Program-made: the position numbers and the translations under genes
The notes under the pieces: generated by a model
What the model saw: only the letters and a program-made list of their open reading frames with translations
Databases searched by the model: none
What the model was told of the DNA's origin: nothing
Shown here: one piece after another, positions 48,443 to 56,143 of the stretch
Layout of the letters: each line of letters begins with the position of its first letter
How positions within the stretch are numbered: the first letter of the stretch is position 1
Source: Candidatus Saccharimonadota bacterium
GTDB lineage: Bacteria; Patescibacteriota; Saccharimonadia; Saccharimonadales; Saccharimonadaceae
Assembly: GCA_009777315.1 (NCBI GenBank)
Contig: WRMD01000001.1
Coordinates: 1-64,000 of the forward strand
DNA length: 64,000 bases
Reading direction: 5' to 3'

Positions 48443-49852
48443 TTATTTTACCATGTTGATTACGGATTGTAAACGGCGGAGGGTGGTGTCACGGCCGAGG
48501 ACGTCGAGGGTGAAGGGAAGTTCGGGCGAGAAGGGGGCGAAGCTGACGGAGAGGCGGATGAGGCTAAAGAGGGTGGCCGGCTTCTCGCCGGTGGTCTCGA
48601 GGAGAAGGTTTAGGGTGGTGCGGAGATTATCGGCGTTCCAGTCGGTGATTTCGGCCAGCGTGGTGTGGGTGGTTTGGAGGAGCTCGCGGATGCGTGCAGG
48701 GCCTAAGTCTTTAAGGAACTTGTTACTGGTAATCATAGATAGGTCTGGGGTCGGGTCTTTGAAGAAGTAGGTCGTCTCGCGGAGGTCGGCGAGGGTTTTT
48801 AGGCGTTCGCGCATGATTTCGAGTACGCGTTTTTTGGTTATTTCGTCTTGGGCTTCTGTAGGCCAAAATCCTTCAGTACGCTTGTATAGTTCGTCCAAAG
48901 GGAGTTTGCGAATCCATTGGCCGTTGATCCAAAGAAGGCGCTTTTCGTCGAAGCGGGCACTGGCTTTTTGGATGCGGGTGATGTCGAAAATATCGGTGAG
49001 CTCAGCGAGGCTGAAGATTTCGTCGGTGGAGTTGTCGTTCCAGCCGAGAAGGACGAGGAAGTTGAGGATTGCCTCTTTGAGGTAGCCGTCGTTTCGATAG
49101 TCCTCGACCGATTTAGCGCCGTCGCGTTTAGAGAGCTTCTTGCCACCGGTGAGACCGAGGATGGATGGAACGGTGACGAAGCGAGGGGGGGTGATTTTTA
49201 GGGCTTCGTATAGGCGGATGAAGTTTGGTGTGGAAGAGATGAACTCTTGGCCGCGGACGATGTGGGAGATTTTCATTTCGTAATCGTCGACGATGTGGGC
49301 GAAGTTGTAGGTGGGGAGGCCATCGGCTTTGATAAGGACGAAGTCGTCGAGGTTTTCCGGGCCGGCGGAAAGGTCTCCGCGTACGTCATCGTGCCAGTGG
49401 ACGCGATGCAGGTTGGTTTGTTTGAAGCGTAGGGACTTGCCTTCGCCGGGTTGCCATTTCTCGAGCTTTTCTGGGCGGTGTTCGCGATAAAGGAAGGGCT
49501 TGCCGGCGGCTTCGGACTCGGCGCGCATGGCGGTGATTTCCTCGGCAGTGTAGGGGTCGGCGTAGGCGAGGCCGGCAGTGACAAGCTTCTTGGCCCAGGC
49601 GTTGTAGCGATCAATGCGAGCAGACTGATAAACGACTTCTTGGTTGTCCCATTGGAGGTCTAGCCAGCTTAGCGTGTCGAAAATGACTTGGTCAGCGCCC
49701 TTTACCTCACGTTTTTTGTCGGTGTCTTCGATGCGGAGCAGGAAGTCGCCCTTATTTCGTTTGGCGATAAGATAGGCGAAGAGTGCAGTGCGCACGCCGC
49801 CGATATGTAGCTGCCCCGTAGGGCTCGGAGCAAAGCGAGTTCGAGTTTTCAT
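48443..49852 (-). CDS. gltX: Glutamate-tRNA ligase
   Basis: Class Ib synthetase of 469 residues. HIGH motif region RFAPSPTGQLHIGGVRTALF, LRIEDTDKKREV, then the KMSKS-like KKLSKRDGAKSVEDYR, and a C-terminal anticodon-binding domain. With GatCAB and a single GluRS/AspRS set, CPR bacteria often use non-discriminating synthetases; discrimination cannot be judged here. TATAAT ends 6 nt before the ATG. Two tRNA-Glu genes lie at 62982 and 63062. Confidence 0.95.
   Translation of the reverse strand: MKTRTRFAPSPTGQLHIGGVRTALFAYLIAKRNKGDFLLRIEDTDKKREVKGADQVIFDTLSWLDLQWDNQEVVYQSARIDRYNAWAKKLVTAGLAYADPYTAEEITAMRAESEAAGKPFLYREHRPEKLEKWQPGEGKSLRFKQTNLHRVHWHDDVRGDLSAGPENLDDFVLIKADGLPTYNFAHIVDDYEMKISHIVRGQEFISSTPNFIRLYEALKITPPRFVTVPSILGLTGGKKLSKRDGAKSVEDYRNDGYLKEAILNFLVLLGWNDNSTDEIFSLAELTDIFDITRIQKASARFDEKRLLWINGQWIRKLPLDELYKRTEGFWPTEAQDEITKKRVLEIMRERLKTLADLRETTYFFKDPTPDLSMITSNKFLKDLGPARIRELLQTTHTTLAEITDWNADNLRTTLNLLLETTGEKPATLFSLIRLSVSFAPFSPELPFTLDVLGRDTTLRRLQSVINMVK
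48445..48450 (-). promoter_or_regulatory. -10 element of the DUF3048 gene (leaderless)
   Basis: TAAAAT (- strand) overlaps the gltX Lys and stop codons and ends 7 nt before ATG 48437. Confidence 0.62.
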
Positions 49853-49858
49853 GAGGTG

Positions 49859-49864
49859 ATTATA
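49859..49864 (-). promoter_or_regulatory. -10 element of gltX (leaderless)
   Basis: TATAAT on the - strand, 6 nt before ATG 49852. Confidence 0.75.
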
Positions 49865-49899
49865 CTATAAGTAGTTGATAAAGTCTAGGCTATGGTGGG

Positions 49900-52800
49900 C
49901 TACATGCTCGAGTAGGCGCCGTCGAAGGCAGTTCCGTAATTTGCTTTGCTGAGGCCAATCAATTCGTGGGCATTAGCGGCAGTCTGGCGAGCAGAAATGC
50001 CGGTAACGCCGGCTGAACGAAGGGCGCTACGGATGCTGTCCATGGTAGCTTGCTCAGTGGCAGTGAGAGTACCGCCGGTAGCGAGTATTTCTTGAGCATG
50101 TTTTGCCATGGCTTTGGCTACAACGTGTTTGCGAGAGTGATCGACTTGCGCGCCGTTACGACTGTGTTTGGCATCGGAGGCCATATCTATAGCTGCGCCG
50201 AGTTGTTTTTTAGCGTGAAATCTCCTCCTGATTGGGACGGCGCCGGCGGGTGCAGGATTCTCAAGCATCTGGGCTAGAGACTCGCCGCTTTGTTTCCAGC
50301 GATCGCCGGTCTTGGTGACGACATTGTCCATGAGGAATTGTTGGGCGGCCTGGCCGTCGGCAGTGGTGTTGTTGGAAACTTGGTCGTAGCCTTTGCCCAT
50401 GAAGAGAGTAGAGCCGGCGTCGGTGCCGGTGCTGTTGACGCCGCGTGACCAAGAGGCGAGAGTGGCGTTTTCCTTGCTGATTTCGCGGTTGTTGGCGTCA
50501 GAGCTGGCGGCTTTGATGAAGGCGCCTCGCGCGTCGTCGTATTTTTTGCGATCGTCGCCGGTGAGACCCCCGCGGGCTGCGTCGGCGGTACTGAGGTTAT
50601 CGGATAATGCCTGGATGCCTTCGGCGCCGCGGCTTGCCAGCATGTTGGTGAGGGCTTTGGTTTTGACTTTGTCACCGCTCATGAGGGCGCTTTGGAACTC
50701 GGCAGAGAGGCCAGCAGTGTTGTTGCCGTAGCGCATCTCCATATCGGCGGCGACGCCTTCCATGAGTTCGCGTTCGTTCTTGTTTTCGGCGGCGACACCA
50801 GCGGAGCGTTTGCGGCCTAGGTAGCCGCGGCTATCCATACGTTCTTGTTTGTTTTCGCTCTTGCGGCGGCGGGCGAGCTCTTTATCGCTTTCGGCTCGTG
50901 TCATGCTGGAGGCGGCGCCAGTGAGATTGAGGACGTCGTCATAGCTCATGCCGTTGCCTTGATAAATACCGGCGGCAGCACGGCGGTCGAGCTCTTTGTT
51001 GGCGCGGGCGGCGACTGCAGCGTTGGTGCTAGCGGCGTCGGCGATAAGCGTACTTACATCTGTGCCGTTGCCTTGGTAGGTGCCGGCTTTGACGCGGTTG
51101 CCGATCTCGGTATCCATTTCGGCTTGGGTCATGGAGCCGGCTGCGACTTCGGATGCCATGGCGGCATAACTCATACCGTTGCCGACATAGCTGCCGAGCC
51201 GCATCTGGGACCTCTTGTTTATCTTGGACAGCTTTTTATTACTGCCTTTGTAAGCTCCGGAAGCTGCAGCTTGGTAGTCGGCGGTTTTCTGTTGGCGATT
51301 CATCTTGGCTCGGTCGGATTGGTCGGCGAGGAATTTGCGTGGGTCTTTGCCGCCGAAGATACCAGCGCCGGCTTTGATTTTGGCGTCATATTGGGCCTTT
51401 TTTTCGGCTTGGTAGTCGGCGAGAGGCTTTTTGGCGCGGCTTTCGGCGGACTTGCCTAGACCGTTGATGCGGCCGGTGAGGTTGCCGCCGAGCTTGCCGA
51501 GGCCGAGGAGAGCGGCTTTAGTAACGGTGACGACCAGGAAGAAGGGCAGGATGGTGGCCGCCGCGGCGATGAGGCCGAAGAGAGTATTGTCGGGTCCGCC
51601 GGCTTGGGCGATGATGCGACCGGCGAGGAGGCCGCCGCCCATGAGAGCGCCAGCGACAGGATAGACCACGAGCATGGCTTTAAAGGCTTTGAGCCAGGCG
51701 TTGGAGAGTTTTTCGGTGTTGGGTAGAAGCATGGCGGCAAAAGCGAGTGGTGAGAGGACGACTAATAGGACGACGGCGACTTGGCGGAAAACGAGGACGG
51801 CGAAGATGATGGCGACGGCGACGAGGCCGGAGAGAATGAGCATGATGAAGACGGCTGCGACCCCTCCGGCGCCACCAGCGATGGTGAGGAAGGCGCCAGC
51901 CGCTAGGCCGATGCCGAGAAGGGGTGCGATAATGCTCATGAAGTCGATGCCGCCGCCGTCGGGGTCCGGAGTGGGGGCAACGAGGCCGCCGGAAATGCCG
52001 TTGATCTCAATATTGGCGAGGAGAGAGTTGATTTGGTGGCCGATGATATTAGAGATGTCGACCGCGGCCTGAGCGATGAAGAAAGAAAGATTGATGAGGA
52101 TAGCGGAAATGATGAGCTTGGGCATGATTTTTTTGATGCCGTAGTTGTCGATGCCGATGCCGCTGATTTGGGAGAAGATGACGATGAGGAAGAGGATGAT
52201 AAAGACAATGTTGGCGATGTTTCTGAAGATTTCCCAAGCTTGATAGGTGCCGCCGCCGACCTGCATGAATTCGGCGGGGATGCGGAGCATGGCTTCAATG
52301 ACGAACGTGTAGATGGAGCCGAGGAGGCCGTTGGCGGTTTCGACCAGGGCGCAGATGGCCCAACCGAAACGGCCGAGTTCGCAGGTGACTTCGGAGTCGT
52401 CGATGTTTAAGCTCTGACCGTAAGAGATGTCTGAGTCTCTGGCATCTGTGAGTAATGCTAAGATGGCGTTGTGCCGGGCTTCAGTGATCTCGTGCCTGGT
52501 ATCATCATTTTGTAATCCGAGCCAGTTTTGGCAATCGCGTTGGCCTGGTTGGATTGCCCCACCATGTCCGCTACCGAGTATAAAATGATAGTTTGCCGTT
52601 GATACATTGCCCTGCCATAGCTGGACGTAGAGAACTTCTCGTTCTGCTCCCCCGACATCAGGTCGGAAGTCGCATCTGGCAAAGAATCTGTTGGGGTCGG
52701 CGCTATCTCCACCCATCATATTGTCCTCTACTGACCATGCGCTGTTTGCGTTGACCATATTGACAATGGCTTGGGCTTGCTCCTCGGTTATGGGTGTCGC

Positions 52801-53439
52801 TGCAAAACTAGAGCCGACTCCGGGTATGCCGTGATTTGCACATGCTACATCTACGGAAGGCGCTGATCCGGGAATGTTGGTGATAGTCGCACGGAATACG
52901 TCGGTGATTGTGTTTGCGTCCGTTCGGCGCCTGATGGTTACCGACACGTTATGGCTGGCGTTTTGGAACCAGGTGCTGGTCTGATAGACGGACGTCCCGC
53001 ACGAGGCGAAGTATTGAGGGTAGGTCACCTCGGGTGACGAGCCGCTTTCGTCTACCGTGATAGTCCAGTTGCCGTTCGCCCTTACGGTATTAATTAGGCT
53101 TTGCGCGGTGCTAGCAGTTTGCACAACGGTGCCGTGTTGCTCGTATATGGCGCTGGGGATACCGCGATTGGCGCATGCGGCCGCTCTGTCCGCTCCGGGA
53201 ACATTTGATGCGGATGCGTTAAAGATAGTTCGGCGTTGATCGGCTGTACCGCTTTGTGGTGACACAATCGAGATAGTTAAATCCCATTGATTGTTACCCA
53301 AGTCTCTTCCGAAACACGAGATGCCGTAAGTTGCATTGGAGTCGAGCGTGGCATCGACGGTTTGGGTGAGGGTGGCGATGTTGAGAATGGGTAGGAGGGC
53401 AAAAATTGCGACCAGTACCACCAAGAATTTCTTGCGCAT
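49900..53439 (-). CDS. VirB6/TrbL-like conjugation/type IV secretion membrane protein with repeated extensions
   Basis: The ORF track begins at 53598. ATG 53439, 10 nt after a TATAAT, gives a proper signal peptide (MRKKFLVVLVAIFALLPILN) and 1179 residues. Two similar exported repeats (about 30-260) share SC...ACANxGIP and NxxW endings. About seven membrane helices (about 385-690, including LNGSIYTF-like LLGSIYTFVIEAML, PKLIISAILINLSFF and VVLSPLAFAAMLLPNTEK) match VirB6/TrbL. A hydrophilic tail of about 480 residues contains repeats G(T/S/I)Y(V/Q)GNG near 810-900. No VirB4 or other secretion genes are in the window. Confidence 0.75.
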   Translation of the reverse strand: MRKKFLVVLVAIFALLPILNIATLTQTVDATLDSNATYGISCFGRDLGNNQWDLTISIVSPQSGTADQRRTIFNASASNVPGADRAAACANRGIPSAIYEQHGTVVQTASTAQSLINTVRANGNWTITVDESGSSPEVTYPQYFASCGTSVYQTSTWFQNASHNVSVTIRRRTDANTITDVFRATITNIPGSAPSVDVACANHGIPGVGSSFAATPITEEQAQAIVNMVNANSAWSVEDNMMGGDSADPNRFFARCDFRPDVGGAEREVLYVQLWQGNVSTANYHFILGSGHGGAIQPGQRDCQNWLGLQNDDTRHEITEARHNAILALLTDARDSDISYGQSLNIDDSEVTCELGRFGWAICALVETANGLLGSIYTFVIEAMLRIPAEFMQVGGGTYQAWEIFRNIANIVFIILFLIVIFSQISGIGIDNYGIKKIMPKLIISAILINLSFFIAQAAVDISNIIGHQINSLLANIEINGISGGLVAPTPDPDGGGIDFMSIIAPLLGIGLAAGAFLTIAGGAGGVAAVFIMLILSGLVAVAIIFAVLVFRQVAVVLLVVLSPLAFAAMLLPNTEKLSNAWLKAFKAMLVVYPVAGALMGGGLLAGRIIAQAGGPDNTLFGLIAAAATILPFFLVVTVTKAALLGLGKLGGNLTGRINGLGKSAESRAKKPLADYQAEKKAQYDAKIKAGAGIFGGKDPRKFLADQSDRAKMNRQQKTADYQAAASGAYKGSNKKLSKINKRSQMRLGSYVGNGMSYAAMASEVAAGSMTQAEMDTEIGNRVKAGTYQGNGTDVSTLIADAASTNAAVAARANKELDRRAAAGIYQGNGMSYDDVLNLTGAASSMTRAESDKELARRRKSENKQERMDSRGYLGRKRSAGVAAENKNERELMEGVAADMEMRYGNNTAGLSAEFQSALMSGDKVKTKALTNMLASRGAEGIQALSDNLSTADAARGGLTGDDRKKYDDARGAFIKAASSDANNREISKENATLASWSRGVNSTGTDAGSTLFMGKGYDQVSNNTTADGQAAQQFLMDNVVTKTGDRWKQSGESLAQMLENPAPAGAVPIRRRFHAKKQLGAAIDMASDAKHSRNGAQVDHSRKHVVAKAMAKHAQEILATGGTLTATEQATMDSIRSALRSAGVTGISARQTAANAHELIGLSKANYGTAFDGAYSSM

Positions 53440-53449
53440 AACTGTAATG

Positions 53450-53455
53450 ATTATA
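53450..53455 (-). promoter_or_regulatory. -10 element of the VirB6-like gene
   Basis: TATAAT on the - strand, 10 nt before ATG 53439. Confidence 0.65.
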
Positions 53456-53512
53456 GCATAAGCGGGGTAAATGGGGGTGGTTTGTGTAATTGACATATTG
53501 TGTAGTTTTTGC

Positions 53513-53541
53513 TTGACAGATTGTGAAGTCTTTAGTAAGAT
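53513..53541 (+). promoter_or_regulatory. Promoter of the AAA/DUF4143 gene (leaderless)
   Basis: TTGACA, 17-nt spacer, TAAGAT ending 7 nt before ATG 53549. Confidence 0.78.
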
Positions 53542-53548
53542 GTAAGGT

Positions 53549-54814
53549 ATGCAATATCTGCCTAGATTGATTGAAAAGCCGCTTCGAGAGGCGCTCAAGA
53601 TTTCGGGCGGGGTATTTTTGCAAGGGGTTAAGGCTTCGGGTAAGACAGAAACGGCTCTTAGGTTTGCCGGGAGTAGCGTAAACCTTCAAAATGATCCGCG
53701 AAATAGATTGTTGGCTGAAGTATCGCCGAGGGATATTATCGGAGGGGTGACGCCGCGGTTGATTGACGAGTGGCAGGAGGTGCCGTCGATTTGGAATAAC
53801 GTTAAGACGGAAATTGATGCCAGGAAGGCGAAAAATCAATTTATTTTGACCGGTTCCGCTACGGTAAAGGATGGTGACAAGCTTCATTCGGGTGCGGGAA
53901 GGATTGTCACGTTGGGGATGTCGACGCTTACCTGGGTTGAGTTGGGGTATTCTAACTCTTCAATTCGACTGAATTCGCTGCTTGATGGAAGATGCATGCG
54001 TCCTCGGCAAAACCCGATGGAACTACGTACGATTTTGTCTAGGCTTGTGGTTGGTGGTTGGCCTATCGTGATTGGGCAGCCGGAACGTTCGGCTACTATC
54101 ATAAATCGTTCATATGTGGACTTGTTGCTCAGCGATGACATTAGTCGTGTCTCTGGCGTGCGGCGTGATAGAGCCCGCGCTGAGCGGATTTTTCGATCAA
54201 TTGCCCGCAATGTCGCGACGCCGGTTGAGATTTCCGCGATTTCCGCTGATACGGAAATCGATACTTTCCGAAAGACTGATCTGACGGTTTCTAGGCAGGC
54301 TACTTATGATTATATGAGCGATTTCACGAGGCTGCTTATGTTGGTCAACCAGCCGACTTGGAATGTTCATATCCGTTCGTCGGCAAGTCTTCGCATGACA
54401 CCGAAGCGACATTTGGCGGATACGTCTTTGGTTTGTGCTGCCCTGGGGCTGTCGTCTGAATCGCTGTTTCATGACCTCAATTTTGCTGGACTACTTTTTG
54501 AGTCGCTAGTGTTTCATGATATGTCCGTCTACGCGGGGCTGCTTGATGCCCGCGTGTCTTATTATCGAGACTCGGCAGGGGGCGAGGTGGATATTATCGT
54601 GGAGAGGCGTGATGGGGCTTGGGCGGCATTTGAGGTGAAGTTGGGCGATGTGGATTTGGATATCGCGGCGGAGAAGCTGCTTCGGTTTGCTAAGAATATC
54701 GATACGAAAAAGTCCCGAGCGCCAAGTTCGCTTAATATCGTAACTGGGACCGGTGTCTCTTATGCGCGGGAGGATGGAGTGAACGTGATATCGCTTGGGT
54801 GTCTTGGTGTGTAG
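53549..54814 (+). CDS. AAA ATPase with DUF4143 domain
   Basis: The 421-residue product has Walker A LQGVKASGKTETAL (about 24-37), Walker B-like PRLIDEWQEVP, sensor ILTGSAT, then the DUF4143 region with WVELGYS, VVGGWPI, LLLSDDISR, a helix-turn-helix-like SRQATYDYMSDFTRLLML, and the C-terminal nuclease-like core GGEVDIIVERR and AAFEVKLG. This widespread class has no agreed function and is often mobile. Codon use is more even (more C- and T-ending codons) than the strongly G-ending neighbours, hinting at acquisition. Its promoter is among the best in the window. Confidence 0.9.
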   Translation: MQYLPRLIEKPLREALKISGGVFLQGVKASGKTETALRFAGSSVNLQNDPRNRLLAEVSPRDIIGGVTPRLIDEWQEVPSIWNNVKTEIDARKAKNQFILTGSATVKDGDKLHSGAGRIVTLGMSTLTWVELGYSNSSIRLNSLLDGRCMRPRQNPMELRTILSRLVVGGWPIVIGQPERSATIINRSYVDLLLSDDISRVSGVRRDRARAERIFRSIARNVATPVEISAISADTEIDTFRKTDLTVSRQATYDYMSDFTRLLMLVNQPTWNVHIRSSASLRMTPKRHLADTSLVCAALGLSSESLFHDLNFAGLLFESLVFHDMSVYAGLLDARVSYYRDSAGGEVDIIVERRDGAWAAFEVKLGDVDLDIAAEKLLRFAKNIDTKKSRAPSSLNIVTGTGVSYAREDGVNVISLGCLGV

Positions 54815-54827
54815 GTGGGGGAAGTGT

Positions 54828-54833
54828 TATACT
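54828..54833 (+). promoter_or_regulatory. -10 element of the PIN-TRAM gene (leaderless)
   Basis: TATACT ends 8 nt before ATG 54842. Confidence 0.62.
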
Positions 54834-54841
54834 GGGGTATT

Positions 54842-55513
54842 ATGGAAATAATTTTGCTCGGCCTAGTCTTCTTAGGCGTGGTGCTACTATTGATAAAGGG
54901 TTTTTGGGAGTTTCGGCCGCGGCCGGCGAGGCGGCAGGTGTTGGTGGATAGCTCGGTTTTGATGGATGCGCGGGTGTTGGCGCTAGCGCGGACGGGGTTT
55001 ATTGGGGATGAACTGTTGATTATGCAGTCGGTGCTTTTGGAGATGCAGACGGTGGCGGATGGGAAAGATAGCGAGAAGCGGGCACGGGCGCGGATTGGTT
55101 TGGATGCGGTGGAGGAATTGCAGCGGACGCCGGGGTTAGTTGTACGGGTGATACCGCAGGAACCGGAGAAAGGGGTGGACAACCAGCTCTTGAAGCGAGC
55201 GAAAAGGACGGGGGCGTTGATAATGACGAATGATTTTAACTTAGGGAAAGTGGCACTGGCGGATAATTTGAAGGTACTTAATATGAATGCTCTTAGTCAG
55301 AATTTGCGCAGTGAATATCTGCCGGGGGATAAGACGCAGATTAAGCTGGTGCAAAAAGGATCGGGCAAGGGGCAGGGCGTGGGTTACATGCCGGATGGGA
55401 CGATGGTGGTGGTGGATGATTCGGATAAGAAAATCGGGGAGTTTGTGGAGATTGAGGTGACGAGGATGCATCAAACAGCCGCCGGTCGCATGATGTTCGC
55501 TAGATTAACCTAA
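54842..55513 (+). CDS. PIN-TRAM domain protein, YacL-like
   Basis: The ORF track uses a GTG at 54815. ATG 54842 after a TATACT is preferred and gives MEIILLGLVFLGVVLLLIKG, a membrane segment. The 223-residue product then has a PIN nuclease domain (LVDSSVLMDARVLALA, LEMQTVADG, ALIMTNDFNLGKVA) and a C-terminal TRAM domain (about 165-220, GQGVGYMPDGTMVVVDD, MMFARL). YacL-like proteins are thought to be membrane-linked RNases. The gene is monocistronic and followed by repeat R2. Confidence 0.88.
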   Translation: MEIILLGLVFLGVVLLLIKGFWEFRPRPARRQVLVDSSVLMDARVLALARTGFIGDELLIMQSVLLEMQTVADGKDSEKRARARIGLDAVEELQRTPGLVVRVIPQEPEKGVDNQLLKRAKRTGALIMTNDFNLGKVALADNLKVLNMNALSQNLRSEYLPGDKTQIKLVQKGSGKGQGVGYMPDGTMVVVDDSDKKIGEFVEIEVTRMHQTAAGRMMFARLT

Positions 55514-55524
55514 GTATTCGGCAT

Positions 55525-55617
55525 ATTTCGTTGTCAGAGTTTCCGCTGCTCAGTCAACGTGCCTTTAGCACGTTTCCTTCCGCTGCTCAACTCTTCCTAG
55601 AACTATGCTCGAATATT
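55525..55617. repeat. Dispersed intergenic repeat, copy R2
   Basis: Homologous to R1 at 45631 (shared ATTTCGTTGTCAGAG and TTCCGCTGCTCAA blocks). The central hairpin is ACGTGC-CTTTA-GCACGT: same stem and loop lengths as R1 but different bases. A short extra copy of the end (GAACTTCATCCAGATTATTA) follows near 55636. Confidence 0.75.
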
Positions 55618-55675
55618 AGGTTAACTGTTTGTTTTGAACTTCATCCAGATTATTAGGTTAGGTGAGCGGACATCG

Positions 55676-56104
55676 TTAGTCGCAGACGGGGTGGATTTGG
55701 AGGTCGAAGTCGTTACTGCCGAAGGGTTCGCGAGGGATGATGCGAACGACGGTTTTGATGGGGTTGCAGTGGCGGAGAGAGTGGCCGAACTCTTCACGGA
55801 AGCGGCCGTTTTCGCCTTGGAGGAGCTCATTTAAAGTGAGGAAAATACCGCTATTTGCTACCGAGGCATCGCGGAGGCGAGCGATAGCCAGCTCGGTGCC
55901 GGAGTCGTTGATGATGTTTTCGCGGTAACTCTGGTAGTAGGCGGTTGCGAGGCGGGAGAGGTGGCGTTGATAATAGGCGCTACTAAACCAGCCCCAACCT
56001 AGAAAATAGGCGAGGATAAGAAGGCCCATAGAAAGGGAGAAGAGAATTAGCCCGAACTTCATCCAGGCGTCACGATGGCCGGATGGGCGTCTTGCATTGC
56101 TCAC
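55676..56104 (-). CDS. Small membrane-anchored protein (142 aa), function unknown
   Basis: The GTG start at 56104 is supported by TAAAAT 6 nt upstream. A basic N-terminus (1-15) precedes one helix (about 16-38, FGLILFSLSMGLLILAYFLGWGW) and an extracytoplasmic domain of about 100 residues with two cysteines (LRHCNPIK and HPVCD). No family is recognised. It is divergent from the histidine kinase with a shared 39-bp promoter region, so joint control is possible. Confidence 0.72.
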   Translation of the reverse strand: MSNARRPSGHRDAWMKFGLILFSLSMGLLILAYFLGWGWFSSAYYQRHLSRLATAYYQSYRENIINDSGTELAIARLRDASVANSGIFLTLNELLQGENGRFREEFGHSLRHCNPIKTVVRIIPREPFGSNDFDLQIHPVCD

Positions 56105-56110
56105 CTCATG

Positions 56111-56134
56111 ATTTTAGCATAAGTGTGATAAAAT
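56111..56134. promoter_or_regulatory. Divergent leaderless promoters (142-aa protein and histidine kinase)
   Basis: TAAAAT on - (56116-56111) ends 6 nt before the GTG at 56104. TAAAAT on + (56129-56134) ends 9 nt before ATG 56144. Confidence 0.6.
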
Positions 56135-56143
56135 AACTATGTT

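Noticed and set aside
53440-53598. ORF-track start of the VirB6-like gene at 53598
   Set aside because: It would overlap the divergent ATPase gene and precede the signal peptide; ATG 53439 has the proper -10 and signal sequence.
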